Assembly (NCBI GenBank): GCA_910587635.1
Contig: CAJUNB010000011.1
Location: 105,075-169,074 of the forward strand
DNA from: an uncultured Lachnospiraceae bacterium
Lineage (GTDB): Bacteria; Bacillota; Clostridia; Lachnospirales; Lachnospiraceae
Length of the DNA: 64,000 bases
Direction of reading: 5' to 3'
Shown here: positions 52,521-62,570 of the stretch, in pieces
Layout of the letters: each line of letters begins with the position of its first letter
Position numbering within the stretch: the stretch's first letter is position 1
The notes under the pieces: model-generated
Told to the model about the DNA's origin: nothing
The model's input: only the letters and a program-made list of their open reading frames with translations
The model's database searches: none
Made by a program: the position numbers and the translations under genes

Positions 52521-54062
52521 ATGGACTATGTAATCGAAATGTTAAATATCACGAAGGAGTTTCCGGGTATCATCGCGAACGATGATATTACCCTTCGGGT
52601 AAAACAGGGAGAAATCCATGCGCTGCTGGGTGAAAACGGCGCAGGAAAATCCACGCTGATGAGTGTACTTTTCGGTCTGTATCAGCCGGAAAAGGGTGTT
52701 ATCAAAGTAAAAGGAAAAGAAGTGTCCATTAAGGGACCGCTGGATGCCAATGCTCTTGGCATCGGTATGGTACATCAGCATTTTAAGCTGGTACATAATT
52801 TTACGGTGCTCCAGAATATCGTACTCGGCATGGAAACGGTAAAGGGGGGTATGCTGCAGACAGCAGATGCCAGGAAAAAGATCGTGGAGCTGAGTGAAAA
52901 ATATAACTTATTTGTAGATCCGGATGCACTGATTTCCGATATTACAGTGGGAATGCAGCAGAGAGTGGAAATTTTGAAAATGTTGTACCGGGACAACGAT
53001 ATACTGATCTTTGACGAGCCTACAGCCGTCCTGACACCTCAGGAAATCGATGAGCTGATGAAAGTAATGAAAGGGCTGGTGGCAGAAGGTAAGTCCATTC
53101 TTTTCATTACCCATAAATTAAATGAAATCAAAGCGGTAGCGGACAGGTGTACGGTACTGCGTCGGGGCAGATATATCGGTACCATCGATGTGGCGGATAC
53201 GGATAAAGAGACGATGTCGGAAATGATGGTAGGACGTAAAGTTAATCTGACAGTGGAGAAAGCCAAGGCGGCTCCGAAGGAAGTTGTCCTGGAAGTAAAG
53301 GATGTCTGTGTAAAATCTGTACGGGAAGGACATGCCCAAAATGTTGTGGACCATGTGAGCTTTCAGGTACGGAAAGGAGAGATTGTCTGCATTGCGGGTA
53401 TTGACGGTAACGGACAGACAGAACTGATACAGGCTATCACGGGCCTGGGGCACATGAACCAGGGGGAAATTTTCTTGAATGGAGAAAATGTAACTAAGAA
53501 AGATATCCGGTATAAAAATACCCACGGTCTGTCACATATCCCGGAAGACAGGCATAAGCATGGTCTGGTACTCGATTATAATCTGGCCTATAACCTTGTA
53601 TTGCAACAGTATTTTGAACCGAAATTCAGTAAGCTGGGATTCTTGAAAAAGGATGAAATTGGTACATATGCGGATATGCTGATTGAGAAATATGATATTC
53701 GGAGCGGGCAGGGCAGGGAAACGATTGTGAGGAGTATGTCCGGCGGGAACCAGCAAAAGGCGATCGTAGCAAGGGAAGTGATGAAAGACCCGGATGTGCT
53801 TCTGGCAGTGCAGCCTACCAGAGGGCTGGATGTGGGCGCCATCGAATATATTCATCAGCAGATCGTTTCTCAGAGAGATTCTGGAAGTGCCATCCTGCTT
53901 GTTTCCCTGGAGCTGGATGAAGTTATGAATCTGAGTGACAGAATCCTTGTCATTTTCGAGGGAGCAATTGTAGCAGATCTGGATCCGAAAGAGACAACGG
54001 TACAGGAACTGGGGCTCTATATGGCCGGTTCCAAGAGAAAGGAGGCGGGACACAGTGCGTAA
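52521..54062 (+). CDS. nupO: Nucleoside ABC transporter ATPase (two fused domains)
   Basis: A 513-residue ATPase of the NupO/YufO type. ATG 52521 (MDYVIEMLNITKEF) follows a GGGGGAACAGG sequence; the frame from 52440 passes through the intergenic hairpin and is rejected. The first domain has GENGAGKS and LIFDEPTAVL with a weak signature (ITVGMQQRVEIL); the second has GIDGNGQTE and signature MSGGNQQKAIVARE with a Walker-B-like segment LLAVQPTRGLDVG in which the usual D-E is A-V-Q. That degeneration is common in this family. Overlaps the permease gene by 8 bp. Confidence 0.92.
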   Translation: MDYVIEMLNITKEFPGIIANDDITLRVKQGEIHALLGENGAGKSTLMSVLFGLYQPEKGVIKVKGKEVSIKGPLDANALGIGMVHQHFKLVHNFTVLQNIVLGMETVKGGMLQTADARKKIVELSEKYNLFVDPDALISDITVGMQQRVEILKMLYRDNDILIFDEPTAVLTPQEIDELMKVMKGLVAEGKSILFITHKLNEIKAVADRCTVLRRGRYIGTIDVADTDKETMSEMMVGRKVNLTVEKAKAAPKEVVLEVKDVCVKSVREGHAQNVVDHVSFQVRKGEIVCIAGIDGNGQTELIQAITGLGHMNQGEIFLNGENVTKKDIRYKNTHGLSHIPEDRHKHGLVLDYNLAYNLVLQQYFEPKFSKLGFLKKDEIGTYADMLIEKYDIRSGQGRETIVRSMSGGNQQKAIVAREVMKDPDVLLAVQPTRGLDVGAIEYIHQQIVSQRDSGSAILLVSLELDEVMNLSDRILVIFEGAIVADLDPKETTVQELGLYMAGSKRKEAGHSA

Positions 54063-55185
54063 ACGGAAATTTGATTATACAGGTGTACTATCCTCTGTTT
54101 TTGCTATCGTGATTGGTCTGTTGATGGGACTTCTTATTTTGCTGCTCTGCAATGCGGGACAGGCTCTGCCCGGCTTCGTCACGATTTTGACAGGGGCTTT
54201 TACCCATGGAGCCAAAGGGGTAGGACAGGTATTTTATTATTCCACGACGATTATTCTGACGGGACTTTCGGTGGGCTTTGCCTTTAAGACCGGTCTGTTC
54301 AATATCGGCGCCAGCGGACAGTTCATTGTGGGAGGTTTCGGAGCGGTCTATATCGGAATTATGTGTGAGAATCTGGGAAGTGTTCACTGGGTTGTGGCAC
54401 TGCTGGCCGGGGTATGCCTTGGAGCCATCTGGGGGCTTGTACCAGGGCTTTTAAAAGCTTTTTTCAATGTGAATGAGGTCATTGCGGCGATCATGATGAA
54501 TTATATCGGGATGTATGGGGTGAACTGGTTCGTAAAAAGTTACAAGCCGATATTTAATAATATCCGTAACGAAAGCAAGCCGGTGCTGACTACGGCCAAT
54601 ATTCCGAAAATGGGACTGGATAAGCTCTTCCCGGAATCCAGTATTAACGGCGGATTTATTATTGCTTTGCTGACGGTTATCGTTGTCTATATTGTTCTGG
54701 ACAAGACGGCTTTTGGCTATGAGCTGAAGGCTGTGGGATATAACCGAAATGCCAGCCGGTATGCAGGTATCAATGAAAAGAGAAGTATTATCCTTTCCAT
54801 GGTGATCGCGGGAGCCATCGCAGGACTGGCGGGAGCCTGCCTCTATCTGGCAGGTACCGGCAAACATATCGAGATCGTGGATGTCATTGCGGACGAAGGA
54901 TTTACCGGAATATCCGTTGCTCTTTTAGGGTTGTGTCACCCGATCGGTATTTTATTCTCTGGCATCTTTATTGCCTATCTGACGGCGGGAGGTTTTTATT
55001 TACAGCTATATGAATTTTCTACAGAGATTATAGATATCATTGTAGCAATTATTATCTATTTCAGCGCGTTTGCTCTGATTGTGAAGATGCTGATCCAGAA
55101 ATTCGGGAAAAAGCATACGGAGATGAAAGCGGATAAAGGGGTGTCCCAAAGTGGTTCCGGCAAGAAAGGAGGAGTGGAAGTATGA
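54055..55185 (+). CDS. nupP: Nucleoside ABC transporter permease 1
   Basis: A 376-residue BPD_transp_2 permease with a GTG start at 54055 overlapping the ATPase gene. Typical blocks are ILTGLSVGFAFKTGLFNIGASGQFIVGGF, shown here in part, IAAIMMNYIG, LKAVGYNRNASRYAGIN and DEGFTGISVALLGLCHPIG. It pairs with the second permease to form a heterodimeric channel. The C-terminal tail is basic and Gly/Ser-rich. Overlaps the next gene by 4 bp. Confidence 0.93.
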   Translation: MRKRKFDYTGVLSSVFAIVIGLLMGLLILLLCNAGQALPGFVTILTGAFTHGAKGVGQVFYYSTTIILTGLSVGFAFKTGLFNIGASGQFIVGGFGAVYIGIMCENLGSVHWVVALLAGVCLGAIWGLVPGLLKAFFNVNEVIAAIMMNYIGMYGVNWFVKSYKPIFNNIRNESKPVLTTANIPKMGLDKLFPESSINGGFIIALLTVIVVYIVLDKTAFGYELKAVGYNRNASRYAGINEKRSIILSMVIAGAIAGLAGACLYLAGTGKHIEIVDVIADEGFTGISVALLGLCHPIGILFSGIFIAYLTAGGFYLQLYEFSTEIIDIIVAIIIYFSAFALIVKMLIQKFGKKHTEMKADKGVSQSGSGKKGGVEV

Positions 55186-56135
55186 GTGTCATCTATTTTA
55201 TTTTTCAGCAGACGATGTTTTTTGCCATTCCGCTCCTGATCGTGGCACTGGGCGGTATGTTTTCTGAACGGAGCGGCGTTGTCAACATTGCCCTGGAAGG
55301 TATTATGACGATGGGGGCTTTTACGAGTATTCTGTTCCTGAATCTGACAGGTAAGACGATGAGCGGTCAGGGACAATTGTTGATTGCTATCGTTATAGCC
55401 ATGGTAACAGGAATCGTATTTTCTCTTTTCCATGCCTATGCGGCGATCAATATGAAGGCAGATCAGACGATCAGTGGTACGGCACTGAATATGTTTGCTC
55501 CTGCGTTTGCTATTTTTGTGGCAAGGATTATCCAGGGTGTGCAGCAGATTCAGTTCTCCAATACATTTCGCATTGAGTCGGTGCCGGTACTTGGAAGTAT
55601 ACCGGTCATTGGGGATTTGCTTTTTAAAAATACGTATATTACGACTTATCTGGGAATTGCAATCCTTGTGATTTCCGCTATCGTACTGTATCGGACGAAA
55701 TTTGGGCTCAGACTGCGGGCCTGCGGGGAGCATCCCCAGGCGGCGGATGCGGCGGGGGTCAATGTATACCGGATGCAATATGCAGGGGTCATGATTTCAG
55801 GGGCTCTTGGCGGCCTGGGCGGTCTTGTATTTGTGGTACCTACTTCTACCAATTTCAATGCCACGGTTTCCGGTTATGGTTTCCTGGCACTGGCCGTCCT
55901 GATCTTCGGGCAGTGGAAACCGGTGAGAATTATGTGGGCTTCTTTGTTCTTTGGTCTGACGAAAGCCATCGCAGCGGCCTATTCGGGTATTCCATTTTTA
56001 AGTAATCTGGGCATTCCCAGTTATCTGTACAAGATGATACCTTACATAGCGACATTGGTGGTATTGATTTTTACATCCAGAAATTCCCAGGCGCCCCGTG
56101 CCAGTGGTATTCCCTATGACAAGAGCGCCCGGTAA
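55182..56135 (+). CDS. nupQ: Nucleoside ABC transporter permease 2
   Basis: A 317-residue partner permease starting in the ATGA overlap. Family blocks: VALGGMFSERSGVVNIALEGIM, VLYRTKFGLRLRACGEHPQAADAAGVNVYRMQY in part, SGALGGLGGL and GYGFLALAVLIFGQWKP. Order SBP-ATPase-permease-permease is the standard NupNOPQ/BmpA-NupABC layout for guanosine and related nucleosides. No nucleoside phosphorylase or deaminase follows; the next gene is a glucosidase with its own ribosome site about 100 bp on. Confidence 0.93.
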   Translation: MSVIYFIFQQTMFFAIPLLIVALGGMFSERSGVVNIALEGIMTMGAFTSILFLNLTGKTMSGQGQLLIAIVIAMVTGIVFSLFHAYAAINMKADQTISGTALNMFAPAFAIFVARIIQGVQQIQFSNTFRIESVPVLGSIPVIGDLLFKNTYITTYLGIAILVISAIVLYRTKFGLRLRACGEHPQAADAAGVNVYRMQYAGVMISGALGGLGGLVFVVPTSTNFNATVSGYGFLALAVLIFGQWKPVRIMWASLFFGLTKAIAAAYSGIPFLSNLGIPSYLYKMIPYIATLVVLIFTSRNSQAPRASGIPYDKSAR

Positions 56136-56235
56136 TGGGAGGAATACGCGTCTGATGGGAAAGGATATACAGAGGCAGGTTTGAGCCTGGCAGAAAATAA
56201 AAGAAAGTGTATCGTCTATAAAAAGGAGAATTGTG

Positions 56236-57870
56236 ATGAAACAGACAAAATGGTGGAAAAATGCAGTAGTCTATCAGATTTATCCCAGGAGTTTTCAGGA
56301 TTCAGATGGTGACGGAATCGGAGATATCCCGGGCATTATCAGCAGACTGGACTATCTGAAAGAGCTGGGAATCGATGTCATCTGGCTTTCTCCGGTTTAT
56401 CAATCGCCTCAGGATGATAACGGTTACGACATCAGCGACTATTATGCCATCCATCCTGAGTACGGGACGATGGAGGATATGGACAGACTCATCCGGGAGG
56501 CGGAAAAAAGAGGCATTAAGATCGTTATGGACCTTGTGGTCAACCATTCTTCCGATGAGCACACCTGGTTCACAGAGGCAAAGAAGGACAGAAGCAGCAA
56601 GTACCACGATTATTATATATGGAGACAGGGAGAAAAGGGGAAGGTCCCCAACGATCTGCAATCCTCTTTCAGCGGCAGCGCATGGGAATGGAATGAGGAG
56701 ACGGAAGAGTATTATCTCCATCTTTTTTCCAGGAAACAGCCTGACCTGAACTGGGAAAATCCCGGGATGCGGCAGGATATTTACCGGATGATGAATTGGT
56801 GGCTGGAGAAAGGGCTGGGCGGTTTCCGGCTGGATGTGGTGGATTTACTGGGAAAGGTGCCGGATGAAAAGATTCGGGAGAATGGGCCCAGGCTCCATGA
56901 ATATATCCGGGAAATGAGCCGGGAGACTTTCCAGAAATATGATATTGTGACAGTAGGAGAGACATGGGGGGCCAATGTGGACAATGCCAAGCTGTACAGC
57001 AATCCTGACGGCTCTGAGCTGTCCATGATATTTCAGTTCGAGCATATTGTGGCAAGCCATTCCAAAGAGTATGGAAAGTGGAAGGAAGCGGAAAAGGACT
57101 TTGTCACCATTAAGAAAATATTTACCAACTGGCAGAAGGAACTTCACGGAACGGGATGGAACAGTCTGTTCTGGGATAATCACGATCTGCCCAGGGCTGT
57201 TTCTGCCTTTGGAAATGACGGAGCGTATCGTGAAGAATCGGCGAAGATGCTTGCCACATTCCTCCATGGGTTCCAGGGAACTCCCTACGTATACGAGGGA
57301 GAAGAGCTGGGTATGACGAATGTCCATATGGAAGATCTGTCCCAGGTCAGGGATATCGAAGCCCGGAATAAATACAAAGAGCTGAAAAAAGAGGGATGGA
57401 GTCATGAGGAAATCATGGCGTCTATCAACCACATCGGCCGGGACAATGCCAGGACGCCTATGCAGTGGGACGATACGGAAAATGCCGGATTTACCACAGG
57501 GACACCCTGGATTGGAGTCAATCCCAATTACGGGGAGATCAATGCCAGAGCAGAGCTGGCCGATGAAACTTCCGTTTTCCATTATTATAAAAATCTGATC
57601 AGTCTGCGCAAAAGTCAGGAGTGGGGTGAGGTGCTCATGGAAGGGGACTATACGCCCTGGCTGGAAGAGGATGAAGATATCTTCTTATATATACGGAGTC
57701 TGCACGGGAAAAAGCTGCTCGTGCTGGGCAATTTCCATGACAAAGAGAGAAAAATAGCATTACCGGTGAAAATCAAAACGGTTTTATTGAAAAATTATGC
57801 AGAAATTCAGCTGCAGGGAGATGAAATTTCGCTGCGTCCCTATGAGGCGTTGATGGCGGAAGTGGTGTAG
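56236..57870 (+). CDS. malL: GH13 alpha-glucosidase (oligo-1,6-glucosidase type)
   Basis: A 544-residue cytoplasmic GH13 enzyme without a signal peptide. ATG 56236 is 7 bp after AAAAGGAG; a GTG at 56233 is too close. Conserved regions: KWWKNAVVYQIYPRSF, MDLVVNHSSDEH (region I), GFRLDVVDLL (nucleophile Asp), TVGETWG (acid/base Glu) and FWDNHDLPRAVS (third Asp). VVNHSS and GFRLDV-like context fit oligo-1,6-glucosidase, trehalose-6-phosphate hydrolase or sucrose isomerase-like subfamilies; the first is most likely. A terminator follows at 57934. Confidence 0.92.
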   Translation: MKQTKWWKNAVVYQIYPRSFQDSDGDGIGDIPGIISRLDYLKELGIDVIWLSPVYQSPQDDNGYDISDYYAIHPEYGTMEDMDRLIREAEKRGIKIVMDLVVNHSSDEHTWFTEAKKDRSSKYHDYYIWRQGEKGKVPNDLQSSFSGSAWEWNEETEEYYLHLFSRKQPDLNWENPGMRQDIYRMMNWWLEKGLGGFRLDVVDLLGKVPDEKIRENGPRLHEYIREMSRETFQKYDIVTVGETWGANVDNAKLYSNPDGSELSMIFQFEHIVASHSKEYGKWKEAEKDFVTIKKIFTNWQKELHGTGWNSLFWDNHDLPRAVSAFGNDGAYREESAKMLATFLHGFQGTPYVYEGEELGMTNVHMEDLSQVRDIEARNKYKELKKEGWSHEEIMASINHIGRDNARTPMQWDDTENAGFTTGTPWIGVNPNYGEINARAELADETSVFHYYKNLISLRKSQEWGEVLMEGDYTPWLEEDEDIFLYIRSLHGKKLLVLGNFHDKERKIALPVKIKTVLLKNYAEIQLQGDEISLRPYEALMAEVV

Positions 57871-57933
57871 CAGTGGGAGCAATTATGCCTTTTAAAGAAA
57901 GTTTTTGACAATATCAGCATGGGCAGTAAAAGG

Positions 57934-57968
57934 AGCAGTGAGATATGATGTGATCTCACTGCTTTTTA
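57934..57968 (+). terminator. Terminator of the alpha-glucosidase gene
   Basis: AGCAGTGAGAT (57934-57944) pairs perfectly with ATCTCACTGCT (57953-57963), followed by TTTTT. From here to the promoter at 58162 I see only AT-rich DNA with no gene. Confidence 0.9.
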
Positions 57969-58161
57969 TCGGAATATATAACCAAAATTTTGTTTTATTG
58001 ATACTTATCATTGTGGCATGTCTGCTATACCTACCAATTCTGGCAAATCCTTCATAATTCCCCAATATTTTTACTACGGATTAAGGAAATATTAACTTTT
58101 TTTCTGTTTTTTTCTTTAAATTTATAGTGTAATATAAGATACAGAAAATGTCACAAAACTT

Positions 58162-58190
58162 TTGTTCACTGAAAATATATCGTGTATAAT
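58162..58190 (+). promoter_or_regulatory. Promoter of the MacB-type exporter operon
   Basis: TTGTTC (58162-58167) and TATAAT (58185-58190) are separated by 17 bp. The transcript would carry a leader of about 110 nt before the ATPase start. Confidence 0.7.
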
Positions 58191-58308
58191 AATACATGTG
58201 CTATTTATAATGCAGGATTTCTCTTTTGGTTTTCAGAAATACTGTATATTGTAAATGAAGCGAATAACAGGACGAGAGTTCAATTTAAATGGAAACAGGG
58301 AAAACAAC

Positions 58309-59016
58309 ATGGCGGAACTGATTGCATTAAACAATATATGTAAAATTTATAATCCCGGCGAAAATGAAGTGCGGGCGCTGGATGGCGTGAGTCTGGTGAT
58401 AGACGAAAATGAATTTGTAGCTATTATTGGTCAGTCCGGTTCCGGGAAATCCACACTGATGAATATGCTTGGGTGTCTGGATATACCTACCAGCGGAGTT
58501 TATATGCTTCATGGCCAGGATGTGTCCCATATGACAGACGATGAGTTGTCAGATGTACGTAACAAGGAGATCGGATTTATTTTTCAGGGTTTCAATCTGA
58601 TACAGAACCTAACGGCACTGGAGAATGTAGAGCTGCCTCTGATCTACCGGAGAGTGGGGAGAAGGGAGCGGATGAAGCTTTCTCTGGAAGCATTGCGGAA
58701 GGTGGGACTGGAAAACCGTCTGCACCATAAGCCTTCAGAAATGAGTGGAGGGCAGCAGCAGAGAGTGGCGATTGCCAGGGCTATCGCTCAGGCGCCACCG
58801 GTGATTCTGGCAGATGAGCCTACCGGAAACCTGGATTCCGGTTCAACAAAAGAGATTATGGAAATATTGAAAGGGCTTCATCAGGACGGGAGAACCGTTA
58901 TTTTGATTACCCATGACAATGAAATTGCCGGTCAGGCTAAACGGGTAATCAAGATAAAAGACGGTAAAATATCAGAAGATATCATAAAAGATACTACAGA
59001 TATCGGAGCGGAGTGA
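58309..59016 (+). CDS. ABC transporter ATPase (MacB/LolD family)
   Basis: A 235-residue ATPase with Walker A GQSGSGKST, signature MSGGQQQRVAIARA and Walker B VILADEPTGNLDSG. I chose ATG 58309 (MAELIALNNICKIY), in line with family N-termini and with a weak ACAGGG upstream; the frame is open from ATG 58255, which has no ribosome site. It is followed by an adaptor and a permease, forming a MacAB/YknXYZ-like exporter for peptides, antimicrobials or lipids. Confidence 0.92.
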   Translation: MAELIALNNICKIYNPGENEVRALDGVSLVIDENEFVAIIGQSGSGKSTLMNMLGCLDIPTSGVYMLHGQDVSHMTDDELSDVRNKEIGFIFQGFNLIQNLTALENVELPLIYRRVGRRERMKLSLEALRKVGLENRLHHKPSEMSGGQQQRVAIARAIAQAPPVILADEPTGNLDSGSTKEIMEILKGLHQDGRTVILITHDNEIAGQAKRVIKIKDGKISEDIIKDTTDIGAE

Positions 59017-59068
59017 GGCTGGTATAGATACCAATAGTAAAAAATCGCAGCGCGGAGGAAAATAAAAG

Positions 59069-60571
59069 ATGATAGGATTTCGAAAAAAAGAAGACATCGT
59101 AGACGGGTCTCAGAAAGAAAAAAAGGCAAAAAATCCTGCCAGAAGAAAGAAACGTATCAAACAGGGAATCGTACTGATCGTAGTGCTTGCACTGGCGGGA
59201 GGTTTTATTGTCCATTCTAAACAGAAGGCAGATGTGCCGCCTCAGGTTATGGCAACTACGGTAACAAGAGGCGATGTGGAGACGATGGTAAGTACCAGCG
59301 GCGTGGTGGAGAGTGAAATTTCTCAGGTATATTATGCACCCATGGCGGCGAAGGTATCGGACCTGAATGTAGAGTTGGGCGATGCCGTGAAGGCGGGGGA
59401 TGTTCTGCTGGCTTACGATACGGAAGATCTGGAGTTTAAGCAGAAATCGGATGCGCTGGATGCGCAGGCCAATGAGAACAGCTATCAGAGTTCCATTGCG
59501 GAGAGTAATAAGCAGGAAAATATTTATAATGAGTCGACGGCACAGCTTGCCAATATTGAGTATCTGATTGATTTTCAAAAAGATCTGATCAAACAGTTTC
59601 AGTATTATGTGGAAGATGAAAAGACAGAACGCAAGCTGAAGCTGTATGACGAAAGATACCGTCTGAACCGCCGCATCAATAACCTGAATGTACAGGCGTA
59701 CATAGAGGACACTGAGGGGGTCCATGTTTCACAGGCCCAGGCCATGAATGAGCTGGAAGAAATCAATCAGAAAATAGAAGAACTGGAAGATGACAAAGAG
59801 CTGACAGAAATTGAACGGGAAATCGTCACCCAGCAGGAAGTGCTGGCAGATCTGGAGGAAATGCGGGATGAGTTGAAATCCGACAAAAATTCTTCCGAAA
59901 ATGCTATCCTGGATTCCTATAAGAAAAAAGAACTGGCGGCTATTGCAGAGAAGAGCAGAATTGCCGAGCAGCAGGCGCAGGCACATCTGGAAGAGGCTCT
60001 TGCGGGCATTAAAGCGGATTTCAACGGTATCATTACAGAGCTGGATATCAATGAAGGATATGTGACGGAGGCAGGCTCCAAGCTGATGAAACTGGAAAGC
60101 AGTGATGATGTACGGGTCAATATTTCTCTGTCAAAATATGATTTATCGAAGGTGGAGCTGGGGCAGAAGGCGGAAGTGGAAATTTCAGGCCATACTTATG
60201 AAGGCACAGTGAGCAAGATCAACAGGATGGCGGAGAAAAATGATGCAGGTACAAGGCTTGTGGCAGCGGAAGTCCATATTGAAAACCCGGATGACAATAT
60301 TTATCTCGGTGTGGAAGGTAAAGTCAAAATCATGTCGCAGAAGTCAGAAAATACTCTGATGGTTCCCATTGCCGCAGTCAATACCGATCAGGCCGGAGAC
60401 TTTTGCTATGTGGTGAAAAACGGGATATTGGAGCGGCGTGAGATAACAGCGGGACTTTCTTCTGAAGACAGTATCGAGATCGTGGAAGGGCTGGAAGAGG
60501 GAGATATCGTCCTGACGGATACTTCCATGGAGCTGACAGAAGGGATGCAGATCGAGCCGCTTATCATGTGA
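59069..60571 (+). CDS. Exporter adaptor protein (MacA/YknX-like, membrane fusion family)
   Basis: A 500-residue membrane-anchored adaptor. Very basic cytoplasmic N-terminus, one TM helix (about 32-49), then a beta-barrel/lipoyl region (TTVTRGDVETMVSTSGVVES, VELGDAVKAGDVLLAYD), a long coiled-coil hairpin of about 180 residues (roughly 125-310, heptads of Leu, Glu and Lys), the second half of the lipoyl domain (IKADFNGIITELDINEGY) and a C-terminal barrel (GVEGKVKIMSQKSENTLMVP). The coiled coil is longer than in YknX. ATG 59069 follows GGAGG. It links the ATPase and permease genes in one operon. Confidence 0.9.
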   Translation: MIGFRKKEDIVDGSQKEKKAKNPARRKKRIKQGIVLIVVLALAGGFIVHSKQKADVPPQVMATTVTRGDVETMVSTSGVVESEISQVYYAPMAAKVSDLNVELGDAVKAGDVLLAYDTEDLEFKQKSDALDAQANENSYQSSIAESNKQENIYNESTAQLANIEYLIDFQKDLIKQFQYYVEDEKTERKLKLYDERYRLNRRINNLNVQAYIEDTEGVHVSQAQAMNELEEINQKIEELEDDKELTEIEREIVTQQEVLADLEEMRDELKSDKNSSENAILDSYKKKELAAIAEKSRIAEQQAQAHLEEALAGIKADFNGIITELDINEGYVTEAGSKLMKLESSDDVRVNISLSKYDLSKVELGQKAEVEISGHTYEGTVSKINRMAEKNDAGTRLVAAEVHIENPDDNIYLGVEGKVKIMSQKSENTLMVPIAAVNTDQAGDFCYVVKNGILERREITAGLSSEDSIEIVEGLEEGDIVLTDTSMELTEGMQIEPLIM

Positions 60572-60581
60572 GGATAGAAGA

Positions 60582-61805
60582 ATGGGACAGTTATGGGAAT
60601 ATGTTAAAATAGCGTTGATGAACATCAAGAGCAATAAAGGCCGCTCTATCCTGACAATGCTTGGTATTATTATCGGTATTTCGTCCGTCATCATGTTGAT
60701 TTCCATCGGAAACAGCATGAAGGGGAAGATCAATCAGGAAATGAATGATATGGCAGGAGGACAGGTATATCTGTATGTGAATCAACGGGACAGTGACAGT
60801 GATTATCTGAGCTTTTCAGAGGATGATTTTGAAATGCTCAAAGAAAAGATTCCTCATGTTATCGGTGTGACACCACAGTGGAGTTACTGGGGGGCCACCA
60901 TCGGCAGCCGCAAGGGTGATGTCATGGCAGTTATCCAGGCGGGGAATCAGTATCAGGAATACGCTTCCAAGCAGCCCTTTGTTCATGGCAGCTATTTCAC
61001 CCAGAACGACTGCGATGCGGGACGGGATGTGTGCGTGATCACGGAAAACGGTGCCAGACAGCTGTTCGGTACTTCCGATGTGGTAGGCAGTACGCTGGAG
61101 CTGACGATTTTCAACGTAACGAGAGAGATGACGATCGTAGGAGTTCGCAAGGACAGCGATTCCACGATGATCAATATGATAAACGGCGGAGAGCAGATTT
61201 ATATCGATATGCCCTTGGCGTGTTTTTCCAATTTCGGCTTTTATATCGGAGATATAACGGATATGCTGGTGATCGGAGAGTCGGCGGAATATTCTTCGGA
61301 AATCGCACAAAAAGGCATTCAGTTGCTGGAAGCAAAATATAATATCCGGGGTGAGGGTCTGATACAGCTCCAGGATTTTAATGATAGTATGGCGGCCATT
61401 AACAGTGTTCTAAATTATATCACATTGTTTGTATCCTTTGTGGCTGCTATTTCTCTTCTGGTAGGTGGGATTGGCGTTATGAATATCATGCTGGTCTCCG
61501 TTACCGAACGGACAAGAGAAATCGGTATTCGTAAGGCGTTGGGGGCCCGGACATCTTCTATCATGCTACAGTTTCTTTCGGAGTCGGCCATCATCACACT
61601 GGTGGGTGGGATGATCGGTATCCTGATCGGTATCGGCGGGGCCCAGGCGGTCTGTGGTGCCATCGGATTCAATATTTCCATTGATATTGGGACGATTCTG
61701 ATCGCCACCATATTTTCTTCCGGCGTGGGCCTGTTCTTTGGAATCTATCCGGCCCGTAAGGCGGCAAAGCTCAGCCCGATTGAGGCGCTGCGGGTTATGT
61801 CATAA
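60582..61805 (+). CDS. ABC transporter permease (MacB/FtsX family)
   Basis: A 407-residue permease with the MacB topology: TM1 at about 20-40 (SILTMLGIIIGISSVIMLISIG), a large extracellular domain (about 45-275) with GVTPQWSYWGATI, then TM2-TM4 in the C-terminal third (VAAISLLVGGIGVMNIMLVSV, TERTREIGIRKALGAR, IYPARKAAKLSPIEALR). ATG 60582 follows GAGG and lies 10 bp after the adaptor stop. It completes the exporter operon; the substrate is unknown. Confidence 0.93.
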   Translation: MGQLWEYVKIALMNIKSNKGRSILTMLGIIIGISSVIMLISIGNSMKGKINQEMNDMAGGQVYLYVNQRDSDSDYLSFSEDDFEMLKEKIPHVIGVTPQWSYWGATIGSRKGDVMAVIQAGNQYQEYASKQPFVHGSYFTQNDCDAGRDVCVITENGARQLFGTSDVVGSTLELTIFNVTREMTIVGVRKDSDSTMINMINGGEQIYIDMPLACFSNFGFYIGDITDMLVIGESAEYSSEIAQKGIQLLEAKYNIRGEGLIQLQDFNDSMAAINSVLNYITLFVSFVAAISLLVGGIGVMNIMLVSVTERTREIGIRKALGARTSSIMLQFLSESAIITLVGGMIGILIGIGGAQAVCGAIGFNISIDIGTILIATIFSSGVGLFFGIYPARKAAKLSPIEALRVMS

Positions 61806-61809
61806 AAGG

Positions 61810-61847
61810 AGCCGCGGTAGTTTTTACTACCGCGGCTGTTATTTTTT
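61810..61847. terminator. Terminator between exporter operon and methyltransferase
   Basis: AGCCGCGGTAG (61810-61820) pairs perfectly with CTACCGCGGCT (61827-61837), followed by TTATTTTTT. The last codons of the convergent minus-strand gene overlap the T-run, and an A-rich left flank suggests it works in both directions. Confidence 0.9.
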
Positions 61848-62570
61848 GGCGATTGACTTCACCAGTAACATCATAGGGCGCCGCAACTCATCTTCCATGC
61901 CCGGGATATCCATCATTTCTGCAGGCGGCCTGGCTTCCTCCACTACTTTTAATTCAAAGTTATGGTGCAACAGTCCCATCAATATTTGCGTGAGCGTATG
62001 ATGCTGTTTCATCACATCACATCCTAAAAAATATGTCTTTCGTTCTCCGGGCATAAAGTAATGGTCGATGGGCCAATATTGTGGATTTCCCTCTTTCGAA
62101 TAAATCCAGTCCTGTTTTACGCCGGCAGTAAAAATGGGGTGTTCGATATTAAAAAGGAATATGCCGTCAGGCTTTAATGTCCTGTGTACTTTCTGAAATA
62201 TCTGTTCTATATTTTCAATATAATGTAAAGCCAAATTAGAAATAACGCAATCCCACATGTTTTTCGGGTATTCATATTCTTCTATTCCACAGAGTCGGTA
62301 TGTAATATGACTCTCCTTGTTTCGCCTCTTTGCTTCTTCAATCATCTTTTGGCTTGCATCGATTCCCAATACCCGGACAGCCCCTTTTTCCGCAGAAAAT
62401 TTACAATGCCAGCCGTATCCGCATCCTAAATCGAGAACAGATTTTCCCTGGAGGGGTGGAAATAGTGGTCTTAATTGATGCCATTCGCCGGCGGCAGAAA
62501 GTCCTTCTCTGCTGCGGGGCATTTTTGCATATTCCTCAAAAAATTTTCCATTGTCGTATTCATTATTCAT
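61839..62570 (-). CDS. Class I SAM-dependent methyltransferase
   Basis: A 243-residue small-molecule type methyltransferase. SAM-binding motif I is VLDLGCGYGWHC, motif II region VLGIDASQKMIEEA, and a post-motif segment WDCVISNLALHYIENI typical of the Methyltransf_11/25 group. The start follows GAGG on the minus strand. The substrate is unknown; such enzymes often act on small metabolites. It is convergent with the exporter operon. Confidence 0.9.
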   Translation of the reverse strand: MNNEYDNGKFFEEYAKMPRSREGLSAAGEWHQLRPLFPPLQGKSVLDLGCGYGWHCKFSAEKGAVRVLGIDASQKMIEEAKRRNKESHITYRLCGIEEYEYPKNMWDCVISNLALHYIENIEQIFQKVHRTLKPDGIFLFNIEHPIFTAGVKQDWIYSKEGNPQYWPIDHYFMPGERKTYFLGCDVMKQHHTLTQILMGLLHHNFELKVVEEARPPAEMMDIPGMEDELRRPMMLLVKSIAKK